Assembly (NCBI GenBank): GCA_000827205.1
Contig: KN832568.1
Coordinates: forward strand, 131,300 to 195,299
DNA: 64,000 nucleotides
Reading direction: 5' to 3'
DNA from: Plicaturopsis crispa FD-325 SS-3
Taxonomy: Eukaryota; Basidiomycota; Agaricomycetes; Amylocorticiales; Amylocorticiaceae
Under the pieces are notes generated by a model that ran no database searches, was not told the origin of the DNA, and saw only the letters and a list, made by a program, of their open reading frames with translations. Position numbers and translations under genes: made by a program. The first letter of the stretch is position 1. Every line of letters starts with the position of its first letter. Below are positions 43,671-56,232 of the stretch, piece after piece.

Positions 43671-46600
43671 GCAAGTTATCCTTCAGATTCAACACCTCAA
43701 GTTCGTCGTAGGAGCGAGCACTGGAGATGGCGGGGTGGTTCAAGTTGTGAAGCCGGTGTACCGTGAGTCCGTGACAGTCCTATGGGTTCTTCGACTTGGA
43801 GTTCTTGCCGTCCGTCCATGGGGGGTGACTTGGAACCGGACTCCAGTATAGCCGGAGGCTGCTGATGTCATTTTGTAGAAAGGTGTCAACTTCGAGGCAA
43901 CAAAGAGCTGCTAGAGATGTGTGCTCGGGCAAGTTCAATGAGGCTAAAGCTGAAAGACGTGTACGGTTCCAGGTAAGATGTACATGCGTGTAAAGAGATG
44001 AGATGAGATTCATGATGTCGCGGCAAAATCAACACAAAATACTGGCGCACAGAATAATCAAGCAGATTTTCCGAGTCCGTATTTACATGCCTTCGCTGAT
44101 GTGCTTCTGCATGGCGAGAAAGGTGTCAAGAGCCTGCACTACTCTGGCAGAGAATCTGAGCGAATCCCGCATGTGTACTTCAGCACCTGAGCGACGCATC
44201 CTGCTGGGACTCATCCCCTCCTGCGACCAGTTGCGCCAACGCCAACGCCTCCTACAATTCCCGCACGCTCTCCTCCTTCTCGGCCTCTGACTCTCGCCAG
44301 ACCCTCATCTTTTCCAATATCTCCCTCTCCTCCCTAACATCACGCCAGGGCCTAGTGGACGACGGAAGGATCCACTCGAGCTCATGGACGACATCGCGCA
44401 CAATGCACATTGCAAGGGCGCAGGATCAACCCCATTGGAGCTACAGTTCGCATGTCGCAAGAGAGCTACGCCTCTCTCAATGACCGCTTGGAAGGACGTG
44501 GCCTTGTTCGCCGTCGATCGGCTCCCCAAGTTCTTGGCGATAGTCGCGTTCTGAAAATCTTACTCCCCGCAGAGCTTGCGAAAAAGCGGGAAGTAGCGCT
44601 GAGAAATGCCGCCCATGCGGTGGTCCGAAATTTGGTGCGAGCATACGGTCCCGTGTAGACGGTGCTCGTCTACGTACCTAGAGGCGTACAAATGTAAACA
44701 TGCAGCGCTAAAGCTAAGAATGAAGGGCTCATATCTTAACGAGATACACACCGATTGTCTCCAATGTCCGTTTCACTTTAGGTAGTGGCGTCGAAGACCG
44801 GTGTGTCTGTAGCGGCAACGGACCGTCTGCCTAGGTATAATTCGAGAGTGACGACGCGGCCCCGAGCTGGCCTACTGGCGGCTCCGCAGGCATTGCTGGT
44901 GGCGGGAATCTGTGCAGGACGTCCTGCAGGTACGGACGACGCTCTGAATTCCTCTGCTGGAGGCGTCACTGTGCCATTAGCTTGGTCTCGGACGCATACA
45001 TGAAGTCTGAATGCGTGCGGTAAATACGCCTGTGAAGAACATTTTCACTGTAAAACTTCTAAGTGCGACAAATAAGTATGTATGACGATGTCGAGAAAGA
45101 GCAGTGGCTACTCACAGATTTCTAGCTGACCATGTGAAGACGCCTGAATGGTCACTGAACGACGTGCAGCTGCCACGACGTATGTAGCATGTTTGAGCGC
45201 TTGCAGAGCGGAAAGGAGTTATTCAGCTACTGAGATAAGACGTCAGACGGGCCCTCGCGAACAAGGCGGCAGCACGTGCGCGGCCAAGGCCATGACCCGA
45301 TGAAGATGCGATCCACCCGTTGAGCTGGCATGCTGGCGGAAAAGCTGGCGTCTTAACCACATTAGCTTGAACCTACAAGCCAAGCAATCTGCTGCGGCAT
45401 GCAGAACTGCAGGTGCGCATCTGCAATGCGTGACACCAGATAGGCTTCGGTGCGAATGTACGGAGACTGCTGATAAGCCAATGGGGAGCCGTCAACTGAA
45501 AGCAACGGTCATGTCTGTCGTACGAGCGAGGTGTTGGTTGAGTTCTGAAAAAAATGGAGGTAGCTGTAGTTTGGACTTCAGAAGGTCGGCGATGGAGTAG
45601 AGAGCAATCCGAACCGTGAATATTTAGGAGCTCACTTCTTGTGCTCATACGTGGAGCAAAACAACGAGAGAAGGCCGATGCCCATGAGCAGAGAGATGGA
45701 CCCTGATGGCCCACGGTCAGTGTTTATGACGCAGAAGTCGTCATTGGCCACTGAGTTGCCTGCGAGTGAGAAAAGAACGATTGTAATCGTTCGTAGAATC
45801 TGTGGCTCGGTAAATTCCAGTTGTATCGAGCAACATGATCCGTTACAAGGCGTTTTCTGGCCATATTCGAGAGAGCATTTATTTTGACTCTTCGGCGAAG
45901 CCTGCGGGTAGGGTGCAGAGTCGTGAGCAAGACTCCGAGACGGAAGAGTTGAACGTGGGCGCGTACCTGTTATATTACATTAAGAGCAGAGCTGTGAAGA
46001 AAGCGTAGGTTGAGCTCTTCCGTAGAAACGCATGCAGTATGGCAGGCCGTCTGTGAGCCTTAGCTTTGACAATGGACTAGTTGTGCATATCTTCTCTATT
46101 TCATCGTCGCATCTCGCTACCTGCTTAGGATAGCGGGCTAGAGTTTTGAGTGAAGCAGCGAGAGCGGTAAAGTCTCGTTGAACCACTGAACATGAAGGTT
46201 CAGCGCAAGGTTAGATTGCCGCCGGCTTCCGGCATTCCAGAACCAAGTTCACGGTCGCCGGAGCGTCAAACTGCAAAAAGTTGGTGACCAGATTTGTTTC
46301 TCTACTATGAACATCGTGCACAAAGTTGAAATAGCTGCTCAAAGACAACTGCGCATTTGCAGCGTTCCATATCGCAGGCTTCCCAATACAGCGACAATCA
46401 CAATAATTCCCTTGGACCGGTCAATACCGTCAATCGCACGTCATTTGACCATGCCTACAAAGGGAGAACGTTCCGTCGTCTTCATACTGCTCCGTTCTTG
46501 CACGGACACTTGCTTCTGAATCTGCTCAGGAACGCCTTGTGCGGATTATCTGCTCTCGGTGTTGCATGCTTCTCGTCCATGTCCCCGAATGCAATGGCTT

Positions 46601-47001
46601 CCGATAGTCTCGGATGAAATTCGTCTTGTTCAAGAAACAGGCGCGTTCAATCGCAAGAAAATGGGTCCCTTGTGATTACTCTGGCAACAGAGATTATGGA
46701 GTTGTTGGGCGTATACGCTGCCCTACTTGCAGCCGCGAAATCTTGGATGCACTAGTTTCTGTGAGTGAGAAATACATCGTCGACCGCATATTCGCTCACG
46801 GAAAAGGAAGTGGGTATGGAGCAGGTAGTTCCCAAATAGACAGACTCACTCCTCCTGAGATCTCGCTCACGCTCGGCAACGGCACGAGGAAGTGTTCGCC
46901 TACTCCCCGAAACCGGACGTATCAGGCGCTGCTCTTTCTACTTCTTTCCTCATCCGTCTATGGGACGTGCGAAGCGAAGGCAGAGGACGCGGGCAATCGG
47001 T
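43671..47001. other. 3.3 kb gene-poor stretch, possible decayed coding sequence
   Basis: No intact gene was recognised. On the minus strand at 44,210-44,400 there is an acidic/basic helical frame (EREILEKMRVWRESEAEKEE) interrupted by stops, which may be a remnant of a gene I cannot name. The rest has short conflicting frames only. Confidence 0.4.
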
Positions 47002-47007
47002 TATAAA
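47002..47007 (+). promoter_or_regulatory. TATA box of the TauD-like gene
   Basis: TATAAA lies 52 bp upstream of the start codon at 47,054, giving a short leader of about 20-25 nt if transcription starts about 30 bp after the box. Confidence 0.6.
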
Positions 47008-47053
47008 GCCGGAAGAAATCAGACAGGTCCCCCCACATCCCATCCTATCTACA

Positions 47054-48596
47054 ATGGCACCCATCGCAACTACCGAGAAGCCCGCCGACGACAAAGTCAC
47101 CTCCCTGAAGGCGGCGATCAACCCCTTCTACTCGCCCTCTGAGGTGGGCAAGGATGGAGATGACTACAAGTGGGCCAAATACAAGGTACATCGCCATCTG
47201 CAGCTTCAAGTTGTAGCCCGCTAACCAAAGCTTGAATCACAGCCCGTCTTTCCCAAGATTGACTGGGAGCCTCTGAAGGACGTCGAGGTCACTGAGCGTG
47301 GCCTCCTCGCTGACCCCTCTAAGAAAAACCTTCTTGGTGCCGCTTCAAAAGTTATCCACTACAACCCGACCATTGGTACCGAGTTGCACGGTATCGACCT
47401 CAGGCACCTCACGGACGCGCAGAAGGACGAGCTCGCTCTCTTGGTTGCTGAGCGTGGAGCCGTCTGTGCGTAGCATCTCTACAAGGAAAAAATTGTGTCG
47501 TGGCTCACATATTGAAATCGCAGTCTTCCGCGACCAGGAGTTGGACATCCACGAGCAGTTGAAGCTCGCGGAGCACTTCGGTCCTCTCCACTACCACGCC
47601 ACCACCCCCGTCCCCGCAGAGCCCGGTCTCGAGGCCGTCCACGGTATGTAGTTTTATACTGCTGATCATCGCATCATCTGACAATGTATATCACAGTCGT
47701 CTACACCAGCGGCGAGAAACGCCCGGACCCCTCCGTCTTCGCCCAGGTCGAGCTCTGGCACTCTGACGTCTCCTACGAGGTCCAGCCTCCCAGCATCACC
47801 TCGCTGAAGCTCTACCACGGCCCTCCCTACGGTGGTGACACCCTCTGGAGCTCTGGGTCCGTCAATCTCTCGATTATTCACCGTTTCGTTTGACTAATAT
47901 ATCCCCTTCTCTGCATATAGCTACGCGCTCTACTCGTCGTTCAGCCCCGAGTTCCAGAAGTACCTCGAGAGCCACAGTGCCGTGCACAGCGGTGTCTCCG
48001 CCACCGACGGTGCCATCGCGTCCGGCATTCACGTCCGCCGCCCCGCCGTCGAGTCCGTCCACCCTCTCGTTCGCGTTAACCCCGCGACCGGCTGGAAGAG
48101 CGTCTACGTCAACTTCGGTAGGTCATCTTGGCAAAGCATCGCTTTCCCCGCAATTCTCATCCCCAAATTTCTGCATAGGCTTCACCCGCCGCATCGTCGG
48201 CGTCCCCAAGGCTGAGTCCGACGCCATCCTGAACTTCCTGTTCCGTCAGATCAACGAGAACCCGGAGTTCACGTGCCGCCTCCACTGGGAGCCGAACACC
48301 GTCGCCTTCTGGGACAACCGAGTAAGTTCCCCCTTCACCATAAATGCATGAGCTAGTCACTAATACTTAAACAGGTCACCATGCACTCGGCCACCCACGA
48401 CTACTGGCCCCACGGCCGCCACGCTCTCCGGGCGACTCCCCGTGGCGAGAAGCCCCTCTCGGTCGCCGAGTACGAGGCGAAGTACGGCAAGGCCGCTGGG
48501 GACAGGCAGCTCGAGATCTGGAAGGAGAAGGGGCTTGATGCCGGCCCCTCGATCAAGGTCGAGAACTCCTTCAAGACTCGCGGGTACAACGACTAA
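47054..48596 (+). CDS. TauD-type Fe(II)/2-oxoglutarate dioxygenase (sulfonate/taurine type)
   Basis: Seven exons (47054-47185, 47243-47465, 47524-47643, 47697-47856, 47921-48117, 48179-48321, 48375-48596) give 398 residues. The iron ligands are His180 and Asp182 in LWHSDVSY and the distal His329 in TMHSATHDYW. Arg340/Arg344 (GRHALRATPRGEKP) would bind the 2-oxoglutarate carboxylate. GIDLRHLTDAQKDELALLVA and FFRDQELDIHEQL are typical TauD/TfdA blocks. Fungal members such as yeast Jlp1 release sulfite from sulfonates for use as a sulfur source. Other small acids are possible substrates. It has no signal peptide, so it is cytosolic. A TATA box sits close upstream, suggesting inducible control. 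Confidence 0.92.
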
Positions 48597-49071
48597 GTGC
48601 TTGGACTCTGACTCGGAGTGTTGTAAACTGTAAACCGGCGGCCCGCTACATTTGTGTATTGTGTTTTTATACATGTCAAAGATCTTCGTGCATTTTCGTG
48701 TTTGGTGGATCTGTGCATACTAGAAAATGGATTTCCTGCCGATTGTACATTGAAGACTGAAGTAGGTAATTACAATTGAGACAGTTGGACGCGACTTGAC
48801 ATCGATTCTACACTTCCACCTGCCACTATTTTCAACGTTTCAATTCGGGTCCCGCCTTGAGTGCTAAGGCTACACCCGTATCTAGATATCCAGTCCCGAG
48901 GATATTCAAAGCACAGTCGCGCTATAGAGAAGCGTGTAGCTGAACTGCGATCACTGCCAGGCATGTATTGAGTTTCGGTATGCTCACGATCGCAGTCGCC
49001 ATCGGCTGGAGTTGTCTTTGCGCTCATCTCCCTCCAATGTGCACTAGGACAGACAGACTTCCAGCTGTAAT
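48597..49071. other. Intergenic between two plus-strand genes
   Basis: This contains the 3' region of the dioxygenase and the promoter of the next gene. No motif was recognised. Confidence 0.45.
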
Positions 49072-50150
49072 ATGGCCGGCAAGAAAAAGACGTCCCCCTC
49101 CAAGGCCAAGGCCGGGCCCAGCGACTTCGGAGGGCTCGATCCAGAGCTTATGAAGGTGCGCGTGTTCTGAAACTTCCCCAAGTGTAATCCGTAACTATAT
49201 GCACGATGATAGGCAATTATGGGTAATATCCCTCCAAACCCCGTCACCGGAAGAGTGGAAATGCAGGACATCATGAAGTATGCATGCAATACGGCCACGG
49301 TATCAAGACACCAACAGATCTGACACGATCTCCAAGGTACATGACGAACAACCCAGCCGAGATGGAGGAGTTGGTCTCCCAGATGAATGGGCTGAAAACA
49401 CAGGAAGGTTCTGTCGACCTGGCGTCCTATGATTATGCCTCCCTCGCGAAGACGATCAAGCACGAGTCGTTCTGGGTTGTGCAGTTGGAGCACATGGGCT
49501 TTACCGACTCCTCCGGCGCGCCAGTAGATCCATCCATGGCTGGTAGCTCGTCTAATGTACGGCAGTTGTTCATCATCTACGTGTATGACGAGAAAGGTGG
49601 ATTCCGCCTCACGCAAGACTGCACCGGCTTGCCTGATTCAGACTTGCTATTACAGTACGCAGTCGTTCCTTTCTGTATTTGCTACCTCTTGAACTACCGC
49701 TGACCGTATCTCAGAACTATACGCCGCGCGATTGCGCAGCCCTTGCCCCCTTTCAAACCATGCCTCCCGTGGTTTCTCATGGTCTCCATAAAATTCAAGC
49801 CGCATGTGCCCAACATCCGGCCATTCCTTGACTCGTTGCCCCCACCATTCCACTGGCGACTGGAGACGCTTGATGAGGCCTCAACGGTCAGTGATGGTGT
49901 ATACAAGCTCAACGAGGAAGGCGTCCGGATCGCGCAGGACTTTGCTGCGAAGCGGAAGCGCACAGGCGACGAGGCGATGGCCAAGGGGGACCGAGCGGCA
50001 GCTTTGAAGGCATATGAGGAGGCAATCGATAATCTGGCCGACGCATTGCTGGACAATCCGAATATAAACGAGAAGGACATACGAAACGCCAAGCGGCAAC
50101 TCATTGGGTGTTACACCAGGCATGCGAAGGCTCTAATGTTGAAGTCCTGA
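49072..50150 (+). CDS. Conserved protein of unknown function with apparent frame disruption
   Basis: Exons 49072-49155, 49213-49654 and 49715-50150 are proposed. The N-terminus is basic (MAGKKKTSPSKAKAG) and is followed by FGGLDPELMK. The middle has SLAKTIKHESFWVVQLEHMG and QLFIIYVYDEKGGFRLTQ. The C-terminus has a TPR-like helical stretch (AMAKGDRAAALKAYEEAI). In exon 2 the frame that reads NIPPNPVTGRVEMQDIMKY meets a stop, while the frame that continues starts MQYGHGIKTPTDL. The switch falls at 49,278-49,285, around tATGCATGCa. No intron of normal size fits there, so this is either a real frameshift or a sequencing error. No family name recognised. Confidence 0.7.
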
Positions 50151-50426
50151 GCAAGTCCCGAGCAAGGTTCTTCGCGTCACTCTTCCAGCTTCCTCCATCA
50201 TGCGCATCTAACCACTGGTCGCACGCTACAGTTTGAAAATCGCCCATATCCATGTCATCTTATCGTCGGCCACTTGCCAATTGATTGCACCCAACAAGGA
50301 TAGATAAAAGTACAGTACCATGTATTTGCTCGACAACTCCGCAAAACGAATGTGTAAATCATCTATGAACTACCTATTCGTTCATGCTACGATGTGTCCC
50401 AATTTCAACCCTAAAACCTAGTGAAA

Positions 50427-53120
50427 CTAGCAATACATTGTCCGTCCCAAAATGATAGTCCCAAAAACCAATGCACCGAGCACACCCATACTGGGCATCA
50501 TCATCGCCGACACCCCACTGCTCTCTTTGCTCGTGCTGCTGAGCCGCCATGTCGAGCCCGAGTGACCATTCGATGTCGCGAGGACAGACGCGGGGACCGT
50601 CGCGGTATTGGCCGTCTTCGTCACGGATGTAGTGGCGAACGTCTGCGTCGTCGAGGGGCTGACCTCGGATAGCGCGTCGGAGGAGAGGAAGACCAAAGCC
50701 AAGCCAGGTGCGGGGACTGGTATTTGGCAAGTATTCGCATTTGTGTCGCAGGATATTGTTTGGATGCTCTCGGAGCCTTGTAAGCGACCATCTGACTCGA
50801 AATTGTCGCCGTATGTCTGGTAGTGTAAGTCAGTAAATGGTAGTTATAGACGAAACTAGATGGCTTACTTGTCCTGCCCACGTTATGTTGTACTTTTCCG
50901 CGCTAAAAAGCCCAAGGAATAATCAGTTTCTCTACACTGAGAAGAAAATAAAACGAAGGCATACACAGAGGGTGCAGCTAAATATCTTAAAAGGACGCAG
51001 TATATCAGGACGCAAATCCGTGGGATGAGCTGGTACCACTCACTTGACTTGAACCTGTGACGGTGTGCCGTTAGATTCCCCGAGGCCGGATCCTCCGATG
51101 GAGATGGTGACCGTCATGTCATTTGCACCAGTGGCGTCGGTAATATAATTGAACAACGCGACTCTAGCCGGAACACCGTTCTCGTAGATCGCGTATGCCG
51201 GCGTGTAGATGCTGTCGCTGTTGGCGCCGAGATCGATTATTTGCGATTTCCCCGACGTGCCGAATGCCTCGGCGACGACAAGGGTCGCATAGAATATGGG
51301 CCCAATTGTCCATTGGTGGTAGCTGGATTGATTCGTCGGTGGAGCTGCGGTCAGACAAGATGAGAATCGGCTCTGTGTTGACAATACAAACTTTCTTACG
51401 AGTGAAAGGCTATAATGTATCATGTTCAGACTGCATCCAAGCAGACGGAGAGGATGCATGCTTACATTGTAATAATCGTCCTGACCACCAACATGCAGCA
51501 GCGCTCCAGAAAAGTTGCTGTACGCCATCTGCAGCGCGTAGTCGGCCATCCAGAGCGCTGATCCGAAGCTATCGCTCACTCCGGGGAACTATCCTTGCCA
51601 GGTGAACATCATCATAAGCTAGGACCGTCTGATAGAAATCACTCACACCACCACATGACGCAGTGTTCGTCTCGAACATGAGGAACGGTTTCCCATTGGC
51701 AAGCGCGAACGCAGAGGAGTTTAGGTAAGGCGAGATGATGTTCTTGCCAGAGGTGTGGTCTACAAACACATTACTGTCATGAAGACTGGTCTCAAAATGT
51801 AACGGTCAAACTTACTGAGATAATTGGAGAATACCGTTTGCGGGTCGATGACCGCCCCTCCCGTGTTGAATTGCGCGGCGCAATTGTTATCCGGATAACT
51901 AGTGACCATCAGCGGCGATTCCTCGGAAAACAAAACGACTCACTGTTCTACTGCAAGCGCACCGAGACTGCTCGAGTAGCTCGACACGAACCCCGTATTC
52001 CACACCATCTCGGGCGTCCAATCGCCAGTAGCTACGCTCGGGCCGATGAGATTCGACACTGGACGGGTAGGGACGCCATTGTCGGCGTTCAACGCGGCGA
52101 CAACGACCCCAAATTCGCCAAAGTAGTCGTATGGGGAATACGTAGACGGACGATGGCCGTGACTGTCGGCAGGTTAGAATGGGGAAACCGAGGGTGATGT
52201 TGATACTCACTCAGCATATAGATCAGGCTCATTCCCAACTTGAAAGCCGAGCAAGTTGTCACCCAGGACGGACTCGCCGACCTCGGCGATTCCTAATCGA
52301 AGATTAGAGCTGTCATTGAGGGGAATTCCTGAGGAGGGGTATCAGTCAATGCAGTTTTGTTGGGTGATATGCGACTCTGACCGAGATACCACTTCGCGTT
52401 GACGAGGGCGCTTATGTTGGCCAGCATGTAAAGGACCTCGGGTGTAAAATCGAGCGTGGGTGTCTCGGTCTACACATCGCAAGACAAATATCACTATCAG
52501 GGAAAGGAAGAAAAGAGGACATTTCACATCGACATACCGGATTAGACGTATCTACGTTGTCCTTCTCAATCATCTTCCCGCTAGCAAGGGAAGCCACAAG
52601 GGTGGCTGTTTCTTGGGAATTTCCGCCGACACGGATGTAGACTGCGCCTGCTCGCTGTTTCAAGGACGCCATAAGGTTTAGGAATGGAACCTGCAGGAAT
52701 GACCTTATTGCATAGCGGAATAAGGCAGTCGATTCGCGAAGCCTGTCAATACAAATTGCTCACGAGTTTATGCCCACTAAAAAGAGGACATGTCACAGGT
52801 TAGGAACTAAAATCAATGCCAGCAAGACACCACTCACAAACTTGATTAATGACCGAAAATTCCACCGAGAATCCCAGGAACGTTCCACTCTGCGCTATGG
52901 ACAATCCATTGACGCTCGAGCTGGCAGTGTTCAGCGCTAATGTGAACTGGGTCGCGGGTGCGGGCGAGGGGACCTCCGGGGCATTAAGGACAGTGGTATC
53001 ATAAGCCGCAGAGCCGGTATAGTTCGCCGAAGCCGCCGCCGTGGTAGGCGTCACACCGTACACGGTGACCGACCCCCTCACGGCAGTCAGCAGCGCGAGG
53101 ACTACCGAGAGGATCAACAT
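50427..53120 (-). CDS. Glycoside hydrolase family 79 protein (beta-glucuronidase type)
   Basis: Fourteen exons join in phase to 653 residues: 53120-52838, 52776-52764, 52703-52538, 52469-52382, 52328-52211, 52162-51944, 51898-51816, 51759-51647, 51588-51466, 51409-51400, 51344-51044, 50985-50965, 50902-50869, 50816-50427. A signal peptide (MLILSVVLALLTAVRG) points to secretion. GH79 blocks are FLGFSVEFS, the tract FLNLMASLKQRAGAVYIRVG, the acid/base Glu217 in QVGNEPDLY and the nucleophile Glu353 in MFETNTASCGG. The family removes glucuronic acid from proteoglycan or arabinogalactan chains, useful on plant walls. A Ser/Thr-rich stalk and a C-terminal hydrophobic segment suggest a membrane or GPI anchor. 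Four exons are only 10, 13, 21 and 34 nt. Confidence 0.92.
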
Positions 53121-53805
53121 TGCGTCTAACGCGAGGTATAAAAAAAGTGGGAGCAGACGACCACGCGTACCCTCAAGGCATTTATGGGGGACAATAATAG
53201 GACGGCTGTACTCCTGGAAAATGCGCAGTCCGGATCCGTTTCGAAAGCAGTTCTGCGGGAGCCGGCGGCTACCGCAAGGGCTCCGTTGCGTTTGACCGGG
53301 CAGATGTTGAACGCATTCAATGGCTATTACAGGCGTTGAGAGAGAGACGCCCGGTGATTGTGGGGCTGCATAGGATAAAATTGTACTGCGGGCACGAGGA
53401 CAACATCGTTGTGTTTGAAAGGGCGGATGGCCAAAATCAAGTCGACGACGCTGAACCACACTGAGAAGCCTCCGTCTATTTTTGCTTGCCGAGATGCCGA
53501 CATAAAAATAACCTTACTTTCCGCAGCCATCCTGCCTGCCACTCAGACATAGCCAGCCTTGCGCAAATACTTGAGTTTCAGCAACGTCTACGCATACACT
53601 GTTACACACAGTACTTGCTTGTGCCGTTGTGCGTTGCGATTTGCTGCAGTTTGGACATGGTGGATGAAACATATAACAATCCGATTATATGGCAATGACA
53701 TGGACCGTGTACTAGCATGAGGAGAGCGTGACAACATACAGGATGGATGCAATGAAGGATGTGAGATGGTTGTAGACTGACATGTATAGCGAGATAGGAA
53801 AGAAA
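53121..53805. other. Promoter of the GH79 gene and 3' region of the GATA gene
   Basis: A minus-strand CATAAATG about 60 bp upstream of the GH79 start could serve as a TATA-like element. No other feature was recognised. Confidence 0.4.
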
Positions 53806-56232
53806 TCAATGGGGGGAGGCGCCGCTCGACGCGGAGGGCTGCGAGCTACGCATGAACGACTGGTGTGGCATATTCTCCTGCACGTATGGACCCCGTCCAG
53901 GACCAGATGTAGCCCACGGCGGCGGCGGCACCATCTGGCCCTGCGTGGTCATCATGCCCTGCTGCCCTTGTGTGGACTGCATATGCCCATCGTCAGACAG
54001 AGACACCATCGAGACGAGTTGGAATGATCCCTGGTGGGTTGTCGTGTGGGGCGGCGGGGCATCCCGCGGCGACGTCGACGAAGATGCATCCACGGGCTGC
54101 CGTAGCCGATTCGTGCTCTGGCGCCTGGCATGCGATTTCTCAGACGACGTGAGATCAGCCGCGCGCGCTGACGCACGGAGCGTCTCCATGTCGATCCGGG
54201 GAGGCTGGCCGTCTGGCCCAGTCGCCTTATCGCGCTTGCGCATCAGTTTAGCATAGTCTACATGTCCAACACAATCAGTTAGAGCTCACGACACGAGAAA
54301 GAATGAAGATAACGTACGCAGACCGCAGGCGTTGCAGAGGGTCCTAGCGCCGTCAGGGCCCCGCCTCCACTCGGGCGTCTCACGGATATTGCAAGAATGA
54401 CACTTTCCAGGGGGAGTCGCCCGCTGGCCAGACCAAACCCACGAAAAAACAGGATCAGCTGTCGATCTACATGCGGACGGATTGTATAGAAATGACTCAC
54501 ACTCCTCTTCCGGTATTTGGATTTGGGCTGACCCGCACCGGCGGGCCCACCGCTCGATGTGGTAGCAGCGCGCTTGTGTCTAATTGTTTCCATGTCTTGC
54601 TCCGCGGTCGTTTGGGCCGTGCTACCGGAACCGGGCTGCTGGAAATAATAAGAGTTTAGTGATCGTAGTGATTTACGCATTAATGGGAGCTACCTCGTTA
54701 TATGAGCTACCCTCGGGCTCCCGACTGCCACCTTGCGATACGTCCTCCCAAGGGCGCTTGGGGGGACGATGGCTATCGGACGAGCTCATGCCGCTCGCGC
54801 TCTCAGCACGCTCGGCAGGCGGAGCGATCATCCGCCGCAGCTCTTCCAAAAGACGCACGACATGCGTCGCACGCTGGGCCATGTCGGCAACCTCCGCAGG
54901 TTGGGGCTGTGCACTGGGCACGCTGGCCTGGAGTTGCGCTACGCAGATCGCGGACCATCAGTGAATTGGCAATTGAGATGGTGTGAGCTCCGTTACCATA
55001 TCTACTAGCGAATGAATACAACGCTGTACAGTGCTTGACAATCTTAAGGTACGGAAGCGTGAGTAACGATGTCGGTATACATAACGGTCAAATTTTACCT
55101 CGATCATGGTGCTTTCCTGCTTTTCGAGCAAGGCCGGCGAAGGTCCCGGGCGATGCCCGTCTACAGATGTTGGGATCAAGGGCGTTGTCCGTGTAAGCGA
55201 CATGTGAGATGGCTTTGCTTGAGGTTGTTGCGGCTGCGGTTGCGGTTGAGCGGGCGGGTGAACATGCTGGGGCGAGGGCTGCTGTTGCTGATGCTGCTGC
55301 TGGCTTTCCCAAGGATTATGCTGAGGAGGCGCCGGTCCAAATTGATGATGCGCGGGAGGATGCTGGGCTACCGGCGACGGTTGCGGGGTCGGCTGCTGAT
55401 GTTGCGTACTGTGGGGCCTCGCCGGGATGTAGCCTTGCGGTGGATACGGCGCGTATCCCGGATGAGGTTGCGGGGGCTGCGGCCCTCCCGTAGGCTGATG
55501 GTGCATCTGGCTGTGTGCGCCAGAGCCCGATGGAATCTGTGACGGATACGGGGCCGCCGGCGGGGCCTGCTGAGAGGGGTATTGTGTGTATTGTGAGGGA
55601 ATGTACGCAGCCTGAGGGTCGAGTCATTATTCAGCAACGTGCACCACCACATGAATGGCATATCGTCGGCTAGGAACATGCATAACCAACGCGCCGCGGG
55701 ATGTAAGACTTACGTTTGCCGGTCGCCCGTCACGAGCCTGGTGAGGAGGCGCGGCTGCGGCTGCGCGAGGTCTTTTGGACTGTGTTTGCGACCGTGCATC
55801 GTCGCCCCCTCTATTTCCTGGGCCGATATTGACGGAACCTGGGGCTATGGCCGTCTGCGCGGAGAGGGGGACACCTGGCGTCAAGTAGCCCCCATTGTCA
55901 TGTTTAGACACATATTTGGGCTGCGCCTGGTCCTGCAGGTGATGATGCTGATGCTGTGGGGGCGGCGGTGCTTGCATATGTGGGCCTTGCGGTGAAGGCC
56001 GTGCCCACGATTGGGCATGAGGATGCCGCCCAGCATGCTCCTGGCTTTGTCCGTTATGTTCGCTTTGGGGTGGCCCATTTGGCGGCGACGCAGAAGTATC
56101 TTGTTGCGAAGTAGGAGTCTTGTACTGGAAATTCAGGTCTTTCAGCGAGGGCAGGCGAAAATCATTGTTAGCGTTGGGAGGGGGCGGCAGTGAGTAACGA
56201 GGGGTCTGTGTAGAGTGTTGTGCGGAAGCCAT
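53806..56232 (-). CDS. GATA-type zinc-finger transcription factor
   Basis: Seven exons (56232-55714, 55611-55099, 55042-54997, 54938-54694, 54638-54501, 54423-54318, 54257-53806) give 672 residues. One GATA finger lies at about 495-520 with the spacing C-X2-C-X18-C-X2-C, containing [20 protein letters not shown] and followed by the basic tail [11 protein letters not shown]. It binds WGATAR sites in promoters. The first 350 residues are disordered Pro/Gln/His-rich sequence. A short helix-forming segment before the finger ([18 protein letters not shown]) may mediate dimerisation. Single-finger GATA factors with 18-residue loops control nitrogen use, light response or fruiting in basidiomycetes; which applies here is not decidable. 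The ATG at 56,232 is the first in frame, preceded only by a GTG. Confidence 0.9.

Noticed and set aside
46614-47006. 130-codon plus-strand frame before the dioxygenase
   Set aside because: It overlaps the dioxygenase promoter and TATA box and shows no family motif; the scattered Cys residues do not form a known finger.
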